This document shows, in pieces, positions 14,555 through 22,155 of a stretch of DNA of 24,308 nucleotides (position 1 is the stretch's first letter; every line of letters begins with the position of its first letter). Under the pieces are notes generated by a model. That model was not told the DNA's origin and searched no databases. It saw only the letters and a list, made by a program, of their open reading frames with translations. The stretch is from CAZVVG01 sp964630615. Its GTDB lineage: Bacteria > Patescibacteriota > Minisyncoccia > Moranbacterales > UBA2206. The position numbers and the translations under genes were made by a program. Location of the stretch: positions 1-24,308 of the forward strand of contig CAZVVG010000010.1 in the NCBI GenBank assembly GCA_964630615.1, read 5' to 3'.

Positions 14555-14561
14555 ACACGCA

Positions 14562-14590
14562 ATTGTAGCATAAAATTAAGAAAAAGTCAA
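14562..14590 (-). promoter_or_regulatory. Strong promoter of the minus-strand islet
   Basis: On the minus strand TTGACT (complement of 14585-14590), a 17-base spacer ending in TGC, and TACAAT (complement of 14562-14567). The TG one base before the -10 makes it an extended -10 as well. Confidence 0.8.
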
Positions 14591-14928
14591 CTAGCAAATA
14601 ATTTAGTAATTTAATAATAAGCTTAAATTAAGGCATTTTTTATTATAAAGCTTTAAATAAAACAAATAAATAAGAAAAATAAGAAAGAGCTTATTTAAAG
14701 CAAAAAATAAATAGCTTTATTTAAGCTCTAACTATAATTAACCGTTTAGATTAAAAAAGGCTTATATAAAACTAATTAAAATTGAGTAAAAATTTAGATG
14801 GCTTATTTAAGCTATTATATTTTATATTTAAGGAGATATAGCTCTTTTGCCCTTTTTGGCCATGCTTAGAATAAAATGTCAATTTTTGAAGAGATTTTCA
14901 AAAAATTAACCTAAAAAGATATTTTAGA
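14591..14928. repeat. AT-rich gene-free spacer with GCTTA/TAAGC palindromic repeats
   Basis: No credible ORF. Six related, partly palindromic units occur: GCTTAAATTAAGGC (14621), GCTTTAAATAAAAC (14650), GCTTATTTAAAGC (14689), GCTTTATTTAAGC (14714), GGCTTATATAAAAC (14759) and GCTTATTTAAGC (14801). They are 25-45 bases apart in irregular spacing and lie between two divergent promoters. Confidence 0.55.
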
Positions 14929-14957
14929 TTGACAAATAAGTTTTAAGATGCTAGGAT
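14929..14957 (+). promoter_or_regulatory. Promoter of the nusA operon
   Basis: TTGACA (14929-14934), 17-base spacer ending in TGC, and TAGGAT (14952-14957), an extended -10 arrangement. The predicted start is near 14964. Confidence 0.75.
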
Positions 14958-14986
14958 ACTCAAGGAATGAAAGTTACTGATTAAGA

Positions 14987-15010
14987 GTTCGCGCCGGCGA
15001 ACCTTTTTTA
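14987..15010 (+). terminator. Attenuator-like hairpin in the nusA leader
   Basis: GTTCGC (14987-14992), a 4-base loop, and GCGAAC (14997-15002), followed by CTTTTTTA. It has the form of an intrinsic terminator but sits between the predicted start (about 14964) and the nusA ATG. A five-codon ORF, MKVTD (14967-14984), ends just before it. Confidence 0.65.
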
Positions 15011-15048
15011 TTAAAAAGTTAAAATTTAAGAAAAATTAAGAAAAAATT

Positions 15049-16407
15049 ATGTCCAGAAAAAAATTCTTAAACGATGATGATCACAGCGCCGGGAAAACCG
15101 GTGATTTTGGCAGTGCCATTTCCCAAATTTGCGAGGAAAAAGGGATCTCTCGGGAAAAAGTTATTGAAACGATTGAAGCGGCTTTGGCGGCAGCTTACAA
15201 AAAAGACTACGGAAAAAGGGGCCAGAATATCCGGGCCATTTTTAATGAGAAATCCGGGGACGCCGAATTTTATTTGGTCAAAGAAGTGGTGGACGAAACT
15301 TTACGTGAATTTCCGAAAGAAGGAGAAGATGATGAGGAAGGCAAAAGCGAAAAGAAAAAAGGGAAAAAGGAAGAAGCCTTCAAAGAAGTTGCTGAGACCG
15401 AAGAGGAAAAACTTCCCCGCTTCAATCCAGAAAGAGATTTGACTTTACCGGAAGCCAAGAAAATTCAAAAAGACGCGAAAATCGGAACGATTATTGAAAT
15501 TAAATTAGAGCCGCGAAGCGACTATGGTCGGGTAGCGGCCCAGACGGCCAAGCAGGTGATTATTCAACGGATTCGGGAAGCGGAACGCGACGCGATGTAT
15601 GACGAATACAAAGATAAGGAGGGCGAGGTCGTGAGTGGGGTAGTGCAAAGAATTGAAGGTCGCAACGTGATTATTGATCTAGGCAAATCAGTAGGAGTGC
15701 TTTTTCCTTCCGAACAAGTAGAAAACGAAAGCTACCGAATTGGCCAAAGAGTTAAAGTTTATATCGGCAAAGTAGAAGCCGGCTCCAAAGGCCCCGGCAT
15801 TACTTTAAGCAGGATTCACCCTCAAATGGTGAAGAAGCTCTTTGAATTGGAAGTGCCGGAAATTTTTTCCGGAGTGGTGGAAATTAAGGCCATTGCGCGA
15901 GAAGCGGGAGAAAGAACCAAAATCGCCGTGGTTTCCAATGAAGAAGGAATTGACCCGATTGGCTCTTGCGTCGGTCAAAAGGGCACCCGGGTTCAGGCGA
16001 TTATCGATGAGTTGGGAGGGGAAAAAATTGATATTATTCTTTGGAATGACGATATTGCCAAGTTTATCGCGGCGGCCTTAAGCCCGGCCAAAGTGTTGAA
16101 AGTGAATGTCAAGGAAGCGAAAAAGGAAGCCGTGGTGAGCGTGCCGGAAGATCAGCTCTCGTTGGCGATTGGAAAAAGGGGCCAAAACGTAAGATTGGCA
16201 GCTAAGTTGACTGAATGGAAAATAGATATTTTGGGCATAAAAGAAGATGGAGAAGAAGTTCCAGCGGAAAAAATAGAAGAGGACAAGGAAGCGGTGAAAG
16301 AAGTTTCTCCTTCCCAGGATGAAGAAAAAAGCGAGAAAGAAGAAAAACCTAAAAAGAAAAAAAGCCAAAAAAAGAAAGAAGTAGATTCCTTGTCGGAGGA
16401 GGCATAA
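15049..16407 (+). CDS. nusA: Transcription termination/antitermination factor NusA
   Basis: RNA polymerase-binding factor that controls pausing, termination and antitermination. The N-terminal polymerase-binding domain begins around 22 (SAISQICEEKGISREKVIETIE), the S1 domain covers about 190-255 (GEVVSGVVQRIEGRNVIIDL), and KH1 follows with GQKG at 309-312 and KH2 with GKRG at 375-378. The N-terminal domain is interrupted at about 89-128 by a charged Glu/Lys insertion not found in standard NusA. The last ~45 residues are a Lys/Glu-rich tail, with no sign of the acidic repeats of proteobacterial NusA. It is the first gene of a probable nusA-hppA-tig-clpP transcript. The ATG lacks an SD. The leader hairpin upstream suggests attenuation. 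Confidence 0.96.
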   Translation: MSRKKFLNDDDHSAGKTGDFGSAISQICEEKGISREKVIETIEAALAAAYKKDYGKRGQNIRAIFNEKSGDAEFYLVKEVVDETLREFPKEGEDDEEGKSEKKKGKKEEAFKEVAETEEEKLPRFNPERDLTLPEAKKIQKDAKIGTIIEIKLEPRSDYGRVAAQTAKQVIIQRIREAERDAMYDEYKDKEGEVVSGVVQRIEGRNVIIDLGKSVGVLFPSEQVENESYRIGQRVKVYIGKVEAGSKGPGITLSRIHPQMVKKLFELEVPEIFSGVVEIKAIAREAGERTKIAVVSNEEGIDPIGSCVGQKGTRVQAIIDELGGEKIDIILWNDDIAKFIAAALSPAKVLKVNVKEAKKEAVVSVPEDQLSLAIGKRGQNVRLAAKLTEWKIDILGIKEDGEEVPAEKIEEDKEAVKEVSPSQDEEKSEKEEKPKKKKSQKKKEVDSLSEEA

Positions 16408-16452
16408 TTCGGATTTAATATTTTTTACTAATTAATTTATTTTTTTAAAAAT

Positions 16453-18444
16453 ATGTCTGTAGAAACTTACGCAATTATCGCTTCAATGGGAGCTATCGGT
16501 TTTGCTCTTTATCTAGCCTCCCGGGTCAATAAACTTTCTCCCGGAGAGGGCAAGATGGTGGAAATTTCCAACGCTATCCGTGAAGGGGCAAAAGCTTATT
16601 TAAATCGCCAATACAAAACAGTGGCCCTGGTGGCGGGTTTTGTTGCCGTGATTTTGTATTTTTCTTTGGGACTGAATACGAGTTTGGGATTTTTGATTGG
16701 GGCCGCAGCTTCAGCTTTAGCGGGATATATTGGAATGAATGTGGCGGTGCGAGCCAACACGCGGACCGCTCAAGCTGCTAAGAGTGGCCTGGCCCAGGCC
16801 CTAGATATCGCTTTCAAGGGTGGTTCAGTGACCGGACTCTTAGTTATTGGTTTGGGACTTCTGGTGGTGACTGGCTTCTATATTTTAACCGGAGACTTAA
16901 AAGCCCTGATCGGAGTCGGTTTCGGCGGCAGCTTGATTAGCGTCTTTGCCCGTTTGGGGGGAGGAATTTTTACCAAGGCGGCAGACGTAGGGGCCGACTT
17001 GGTGGGAAAAGTAGAGGCGGGAATTCCGGAGGACGATCCGCGTAATCCGGCGGTAATCGCGGATAATGTCGGAGATAATGTAGGTGACTGCGCCGGTATG
17101 GCGGCGGATCTTTTTGAAACTTACGCGGTAACAGCGATCGCGGCCATGATTTTGGGCTCTTTGGCTTTTGCTAATTTTCCAGCCGCGACTATTTATCCTT
17201 TGGCAATTGGAGCAGTTTCAATTGTGGCTTCAATTTTGGGAATTTACTTTGTGCGTTTGGGAGGAGGAAGTATTATGGGCGCTTTGTACAAGGGCTTGAT
17301 GGCCTCTTCGCTTCTTTCCCTGCTGGCTTTTTACCCTTTGACCAAGACAATGATGGAAGGCAATGGGCAGTATTCTTCCATAAGTATTTTCTTAACGGCC
17401 CTGGTGGGCATTGTTATCACGGCGGCCATGGTGATAATTACAGAATATTATACTTCCAAAAAATTCAGACCTGTTAGAGAAATCGCCAAGGCCTCCAAGA
17501 CCGGACACGGGACCAATATTATTATGGGGTTAGCGATGAGCATGGAATCTACAGCGCTTCCGATTGTAGTCATTGTAGGAGGTATCATGGCTTCCTATGG
17601 GTTAGCGGGTCTTTACGGGGTAGCCGTGGCTGCGATGAGCATGCTTTCAATGGCGGGGATTATCGTTGCGATTGATTCCTTTGGGCCGATCACGGATAAT
17701 GCCGGAGGAATTGCCGAAATGTCAGGGATGGAAAAGGAAGTGAGGAAGGTAACCGATGCTTTGGACGCGGTGGGAAATACCACCAAGGCGGTAACCAAGG
17801 GATACGCGATCGCTTCCGCGGGACTGGCCTCAATTGTTCTCTTTTCCTCTTACGTTCAAGAGTTGGTTGAAAAAGGAGCAAGAAATTTGGAATTTCGGTT
17901 GGATGACGTTTCAGTTTTGGCCGGGCTTTTAATTGGAGGAATGATTCCTTATCTTTTCGGATCGATTTGTATGCGCTCCGTTTCGAAAGCGGCTGGCTCG
18001 GTAGTTGAAGAAGTTCGCCGCCAGTTCAGAGAAATCAAAGGCATAATGGAAGGAACCGCTAAACCGGATTATGCGACGAGCGTGGATATTGTGACGAAAT
18101 CAGCAATTCGGGAAATGATTCTACCCGCTTTAATTCCGGTTTTAACGCCTATTTTAGTTGGTTTTTTTCTTGGACCTCAGGCTTTAGGCGGGTTGCTTCT
18201 GGGCACTATTATTACTGGAATTTTCGTGGCGATTTCCATGACTTCCGGAGGGGGCGCCTGGGATAACGCTAAGAAATATATCGAAGAAGGCAATTACGGT
18301 GGCAAGGGATCCGAGGCGCATAAGGCCGCGGTCACGGGCGATACGGTTGGCGATCCCTATAAAGACACGGCCGGACCGGCAATTAATCCGATGATTAAGA
18401 TTATCAACATCGTGGCGCTGCTGATTGCCGGGTTTATCATTTAG
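16453..18444 (+). CDS. hppA: Membrane-bound proton-pumping pyrophosphatase (K+-independent type)
   Basis: Splits pyrophosphate at the membrane and uses the energy to pump protons. The 663 residues and about 16 hydrophobic segments match the family. The signature DVGADLVGKVE (178-188), followed by GIPEDDPRNPAVIADNVGD, is the Mg-pyrophosphate site, and DNAKKYIE with DTVGDPYKDTAGPA near the C-terminus gives the second acidic cluster. The K+ dependence position reads GNTTKAVTKG with Lys445. Lys there marks the K+-independent subfamily, whose characterised members pump H+ and not Na+ (established knowledge). The gene lies 45 bases after nusA and 20 before tig, with no promoter or terminator evident. 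It would let a small fermentative cell energise its membrane from biosynthetic pyrophosphate. Confidence 0.96.
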   Translation: MSVETYAIIASMGAIGFALYLASRVNKLSPGEGKMVEISNAIREGAKAYLNRQYKTVALVAGFVAVILYFSLGLNTSLGFLIGAAASALAGYIGMNVAVRANTRTAQAAKSGLAQALDIAFKGGSVTGLLVIGLGLLVVTGFYILTGDLKALIGVGFGGSLISVFARLGGGIFTKAADVGADLVGKVEAGIPEDDPRNPAVIADNVGDNVGDCAGMAADLFETYAVTAIAAMILGSLAFANFPAATIYPLAIGAVSIVASILGIYFVRLGGGSIMGALYKGLMASSLLSLLAFYPLTKTMMEGNGQYSSISIFLTALVGIVITAAMVIITEYYTSKKFRPVREIAKASKTGHGTNIIMGLAMSMESTALPIVVIVGGIMASYGLAGLYGVAVAAMSMLSMAGIIVAIDSFGPITDNAGGIAEMSGMEKEVRKVTDALDAVGNTTKAVTKGYAIASAGLASIVLFSSYVQELVEKGARNLEFRLDDVSVLAGLLIGGMIPYLFGSICMRSVSKAAGSVVEEVRRQFREIKGIMEGTAKPDYATSVDIVTKSAIREMILPALIPVLTPILVGFFLGPQALGGLLLGTIITGIFVAISMTSGGGAWDNAKKYIEEGNYGGKGSEAHKAAVTGDTVGDPYKDTAGPAINPMIKIINIVALLIAGFII

Positions 18445-18464
18445 CTTTAAATTAGGGCATACGT

Positions 18465-19748
18465 ATGCTAAAAAAATTACCCAAATCCAAGGTAGAATTT
18501 AAAATTTCCCTTGCTTGGAACGAATGGAAAAAATTTCTGGAACAGGCTGTTGCGGATTTTTCTGCGGAAATAAAAATTCCGGGATTTCGTCCAGGCAAGG
18601 CCCCCCGGAACTTGGTAGAGCAAAAAGTCGGAAAAAATGCGCTTCTCAATCAAGCTGCGGAAAAAGCAATTCAAAAAAGTTACAGAGACTTTGTTCTCAA
18701 AGAAAAAATTGAAGTTTTGGAAAGCCCGGAAGTTAAAATTGAAAAAATTGAAGAAGGGAAAGATTTAGAATATACGGTTACGGTGGCGGTAATGCCGAAG
18801 GCCAAGCTTAAGGAGGAATATAAAGCAAAGATAAAGAAAATAAATATTCAGGAAAAAGGAACGCCAGGGCCGGTGGAGGAAAAGGAAGTAGAGTTAGGCT
18901 TGGAAAAATTAGCGAATCGTCGCGCCAAGATAATCACCGTTCGTCGGAAGGCGCAAAAGGGAGACAATGTGGAAATTGATTTTACTGTTTCGGTAGGGGA
19001 GAAATTGATAGAAAAGGGTTCAAGCCAAAATCATCCCCTAGTTATCGGGCAGGGGCTTTTTATTCCTGGCTTTGAGGACCATTTAGTGGGAATGGGAGAA
19101 GGAGAAGATAAAGAATTTGAGCTAGCTTTTCCCTCCGATTATCACGAGAAAAATTTGGCTGGCCAAAAAGGAAATTTTAAGGTAAAAATGAAGCTCGTTC
19201 AAGAAAGGCAACTGCCTGAAATTAACGACGCCTTTGCCCGCTCGCTGGGAAATTTTGCCGACCTAGAGGCGTTGAAAAAAAGCCTAAGAGAAGGGCTGGA
19301 ACACGAAAATCAGCATCGGCAAGAAGAATTAACAAGAGGGCAGTATGCGGAAGCGCTAGTTGAAAATTTAGAAATAGACCTCCCGGAAGTTTTGATTGAA
19401 AAAGAAACAGAAAAAATGACTCAGGAATTGGAAGCTCAGGTTTTATCCATGGGGATGGAACTGGATAAATATCTGGCTCAGTTGAAAAAAACCCGAGTAG
19501 ACTTGAAAAAGGACTGGAAAACTCAGGCAGAAAAAAGAGTAAAAACCTTTTTGGCTCTCAAGGAAGCGGTTTTAGCAGAAAAGATTCAGGCGGAAAGTCA
19601 GGAAATTGAAGAAGAAATCAACAAAACTCTCCAATACTATAAAAATCTTCGGGAGGCTGAAAAGAAAATTGATATGCAGCAACTTTATGACTATACTAAA
19701 AATATAGTGGAGAATAAAAAATTATTTGATTATTTTAAAAGATTATGA
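18465..19748 (+). CDS. tig: Trigger factor, ribosome-bound chaperone and prolyl isomerase
   Basis: First chaperone met by new proteins at the ribosome exit. The N-terminal domain (about 1-140) carries the ribosome-binding loop GFRPGKAP at 40-47. The FKBP-type PPIase domain covers about 160-245 (GDNVEIDFTVSV, PLVIGQGLFIPGFEDHLVGM, FPSDYHEKNLAG). The helical C-terminal substrate-cradling domain runs from about 250 to 427. Its length is typical of the family. It overlaps clpP by 4 bases (ATGA), so the two are translationally coupled, as in the common tig-clpP-clpX order, though clpX is absent here. No SD precedes the ATG. Confidence 0.96.
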   Translation: MLKKLPKSKVEFKISLAWNEWKKFLEQAVADFSAEIKIPGFRPGKAPRNLVEQKVGKNALLNQAAEKAIQKSYRDFVLKEKIEVLESPEVKIEKIEEGKDLEYTVTVAVMPKAKLKEEYKAKIKKINIQEKGTPGPVEEKEVELGLEKLANRRAKIITVRRKAQKGDNVEIDFTVSVGEKLIEKGSSQNHPLVIGQGLFIPGFEDHLVGMGEGEDKEFELAFPSDYHEKNLAGQKGNFKVKMKLVQERQLPEINDAFARSLGNFADLEALKKSLREGLEHENQHRQEELTRGQYAEALVENLEIDLPEVLIEKETEKMTQELEAQVLSMGMELDKYLAQLKKTRVDLKKDWKTQAEKRVKTFLALKEAVLAEKIQAESQEIEEEINKTLQYYKNLREAEKKIDMQQLYDYTKNIVENKKLFDYFKRL

Positions 19749-20350
19749 ACATGGAAAAAAGAGTAAAAAATCAATATCTTATTCCTACGGTTATTGAAAA
19801 AACCGCCCAGGGAGAAAGGGCTTATGATATTTATTCCCGCTTGCTGAAAGATCGGATAATTTTTTTAGGCGGGCCCATTGGCGATCTTTTAGCGAATAGC
19901 GTCATTGCTCAGCTCTTGTTTTTGGATTCCCAGAACAACAAAGAGGACATTCGTCTTTATATCAATTCTCAAGGGGGCCAGGTTACTTCCGCTTTAGCCA
20001 TCTACGATACAATGCAATACGTTAAATCTGATGTTTCCACTATTTGTATTGGGATGGCGGCTTCTGCCGCGACCTTGCTTTTGGCGGCCGGCAAAAAAGG
20101 CAAGCGGCTTATTTTACCCAACAGCGAAGTTTTAATTCACCAAGTAATGGGAGGAGCCCAGGGTCAAGCTACGGATATTGACATTCATGCCAAACACATT
20201 CTGAAAGTGAAAAAAAGACTCAATGAAATTATTGCTAAGCACACGGGTCAGTCCATTTCTAAGGTGGAAAAAGATGCGGAACGTGACTACTTTATGAGTC
20301 CGGAAGAAGCTTTGCGATACGGAATTGTGGATAAAATCGTGAAAGCTTAA
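19745..20350 (+). CDS. clpP: ATP-dependent Clp protease proteolytic subunit ClpP
   Basis: Serine protease that forms a 14-subunit barrel fed by Clp AAA+ unfoldases. The catalytic triad is visible: Ser107 in GMAASAAT, His132 in LIHQ and Asp181 in ERDYFMSPEEA. The stretch GGPIGDLLANSVIAQLLFLD and the oxyanion-hole strand INSQGGQV fit the family. The 201-residue length is normal. After Ser107 the usual Met-Gly is replaced by Ala-Ala, a mild variant. The listed ATG overlaps the tig stop (ATGA); Met3 (19751) is an alternative start. The unfoldase partner is not in the window. A strong terminator follows. Confidence 0.96.
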   Translation: MNMEKRVKNQYLIPTVIEKTAQGERAYDIYSRLLKDRIIFLGGPIGDLLANSVIAQLLFLDSQNNKEDIRLYINSQGGQVTSALAIYDTMQYVKSDVSTICIGMAASAATLLLAAGKKGKRLILPNSEVLIHQVMGGAQGQATDIDIHAKHILKVKKRLNEIIAKHTGQSISKVEKDAERDYFMSPEEALRYGIVDKIVKA

Positions 20351-20373
20351 AAATTAAAAGATTAGAAATAACT

Positions 20374-20406
20374 AAAAAACTGGAGAGGATCCAGTTTTTT
20401 ATTTTT
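20374..20406. terminator. Bidirectional terminator between clpP and gpmI
   Basis: AAAAACTGGA (20375-20384), loop GAGGA, TCCAGTTTTT (20390-20399), with T after it on both strands. It sits between the convergent ends of clpP and gpmI. Confidence 0.88.
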
Positions 20407-20415
20407 TTATTTCTT

Positions 20416-21978
20416 TTATTGCAAAAGGGGCAAAAGACTCTCTCCGCTCATTTCTTCAGGCTTTTCCAAGCTGAATAAATCCAAAATAGTTGGAGCAACA
20501 TCGCTTAATAAGCCGCTGACTTTTATCTCTTCGTTTTTTAGGGGCACTCTTTGGTGATGATTTTTTGAAGTAACAAACCAAAGGGGAACCGGATTAACCG
20601 TGTGTTCAGTTTTTTCTTCCCCGGTAAGATTGTTAAAAATTTCTTCAATGTTTCCATGATCGGCGGTAATAAGCAGACAGCCATTTTTTAGAAGGATGTG
20701 GGTAATCAATCTTCCCAGGTTTTCATCTACAACTTCTGCCGCTTTTTTGGCAGCAGGCTCTTTGCCGGTATGCCCAACCATATCGGCGTTGGCGTAATTT
20801 ATCAAAATAAAGTCGTAACTTTCTTTGTTTGTTAGCTCAATTATCTTGTCGGTAATTTCCTTGGCCCTCATTTCAGGCGCTTCATCAAAGTGACTTATTT
20901 TTAGGGAAGGAACAATGACCCGATCTTCTTTTTCAAAAGCCTCTTCTTGTCCACCATTGAAAAAGTAAGTAACGTGAGCAAATTTTTCTGTTTCCGCAAT
21001 GCGTAGCTGTCTAAGATTATTTTGACTCAAGATTTTTCCTAAAGGCAGTCTTACTTTTTCCGGTCCATAAGCGACATTAACTGGAAGATCCTCTTCGTAT
21101 TTTGTGAGAGTGGTAAAATTGAGATTTTTAATATAACCCCTTTCAAATTTGTCAAAGTTAGGCAGAGAAAAAGCCTTGGTTAGTTCGCGAGCGCGATCTT
21201 CTCGGAAGTTAAAAAAGATTACGGAGTCATTGTTCTTTACGGTTAAAGGCTGACCCGCTTCATCAATAATTGTGGCTGGCTCCAAGTACTCGTCAAAAAT
21301 ATTCTTAGCATAAGAATTTTTTAGGTACTCAATCGGATCTTTAACCTTTGCCCCTTCGCCTTTGGTTAGAAGGTTGTAGGCCTTCTTGATACGCTCCCAA
21401 TTATTATTGCGATCCATAGCAAAACTTCTTCCAATCAGGGAGGCGATTTTTCCTATTCCTAATTCTCTGATTTTTTCCTGAAGCTTGCCGACCACTTCAA
21501 CGGCAGCGTCCGGAGAGGAATCACGCCCGTCTGTAAAGACATGAATAAAGACCTTTTTTAGTTGTTGTTTTTTTGCTAGCTCCAGGAGGGCGTACAAGTG
21601 TTCAGTGTAGGAATGAATAGAACCATTACCCAAAAGACCCATAAGATGAAGAGTGGAATCATTTTTTTTCGCATGTTCCACTGATTCCAGGAGAACACTA
21701 TTTTTAAAAAAATTGCCACTCTGAATGTCCATCGTAATTCGGGCTAAATCTTGGTAAAGAACCTTCCCCGCTCCCAAAGTTTTGTGGCCAACTTCCGAGT
21801 TTCCCATTTCTCCCCAGAATAGTCCGACCGAAATACCGGAAGCCTGAAGAGCAATCTTAGGATAGAAAGAATCTAATTTATTAATCGTAGGAAGCGGAAC
21901 TTCCAAGAGAATGTTTCCCTTTTCATTTTTTCCGATTCCCCAACCATCTAGAATAACAAGGACGACAGGCTTGAACAT
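20416..21978 (-). CDS. gpmI: 2,3-bisphosphoglycerate-independent phosphoglycerate mutase
   Basis: Interconverts 3- and 2-phosphoglycerate in glycolysis using two metal ions and a phosphoserine intermediate. The 520 residues match the family. Visible: LVILDGWG with metal ligand Asp11, nucleophile Ser61 in GEMGNSEVGH, FTDGRDSSP, the substrate-binding segment RSFAMDRNNNWER, FFNFREDRAREL, NYANADMVGHTG, TADHGNIEE and EHTVNPVPLW. All expected metal and phosphate motifs are intact, so it should be active. It is a single gene on the minus strand, convergent with clpP and divergent from rny. No SD precedes the ATG. Its predicted promoter overlaps that of rny. Confidence 0.97.
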   Translation of the reverse strand: MFKPVVLVILDGWGIGKNEKGNILLEVPLPTINKLDSFYPKIALQASGISVGLFWGEMGNSEVGHKTLGAGKVLYQDLARITMDIQSGNFFKNSVLLESVEHAKKNDSTLHLMGLLGNGSIHSYTEHLYALLELAKKQQLKKVFIHVFTDGRDSSPDAAVEVVGKLQEKIRELGIGKIASLIGRSFAMDRNNNWERIKKAYNLLTKGEGAKVKDPIEYLKNSYAKNIFDEYLEPATIIDEAGQPLTVKNNDSVIFFNFREDRARELTKAFSLPNFDKFERGYIKNLNFTTLTKYEEDLPVNVAYGPEKVRLPLGKILSQNNLRQLRIAETEKFAHVTYFFNGGQEEAFEKEDRVIVPSLKISHFDEAPEMRAKEITDKIIELTNKESYDFILINYANADMVGHTGKEPAAKKAAEVVDENLGRLITHILLKNGCLLITADHGNIEEIFNNLTGEEKTEHTVNPVPLWFVTSKNHHQRVPLKNEEIKVSGLLSDVAPTILDLFSLEKPEEMSGESLLPLLQ

Positions 21979-22010
21979 AAAAATATCAACTTTGTATTTT
22001 AAGCCTTTTC

Positions 22011-22039
22011 ATTCTATCATTTTTAAGACCTTTTGACAA
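22011..22039 (-). promoter_or_regulatory. Promoter of gpmI, overlapping the rny promoter
   Basis: On the minus strand TTGTCA (complement of 22034-22039), 17-base spacer, TAGAAT (complement of 22011-22016). The predicted start near 22004 lies about 26 bases before the ATG. Confidence 0.65.
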
Positions 22040-22061
22040 AAACTAATCATTATAATACTAT
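22033..22061 (+). promoter_or_regulatory. Promoter of rny
   Basis: TTGACA (22033-22038), 17-base spacer, TACTAT (22056-22061), giving a leader of about 88 bases. A perfect TATAAT at 22051 lies too close to this -35 (12 bases) to pair with it. Confidence 0.65.
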
Positions 22062-22155
22062 CTTAAAAGTAAGACATAAATAATTTTTCGTTGATAAATA
22101 GAAAGTTGAAAATAAAAGATGTTTCAGATTTATCAATTGAATAGAAAAAAAACAT

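Noticed and set aside
14591..14928. Possible CRISPR array or regular iteron origin
   Set aside because: The units are short, palindromic, variable and irregularly spaced (25-45 bases), with no unique spacers of constant length and no DnaA boxes among them.
22051..22056. Perfect TATAAT as the -10 of rny
   Set aside because: It is only 12 bases from the TTGACA and has no other -35 at a suitable distance; TACTAT at 22056 gives the 17-base spacing.
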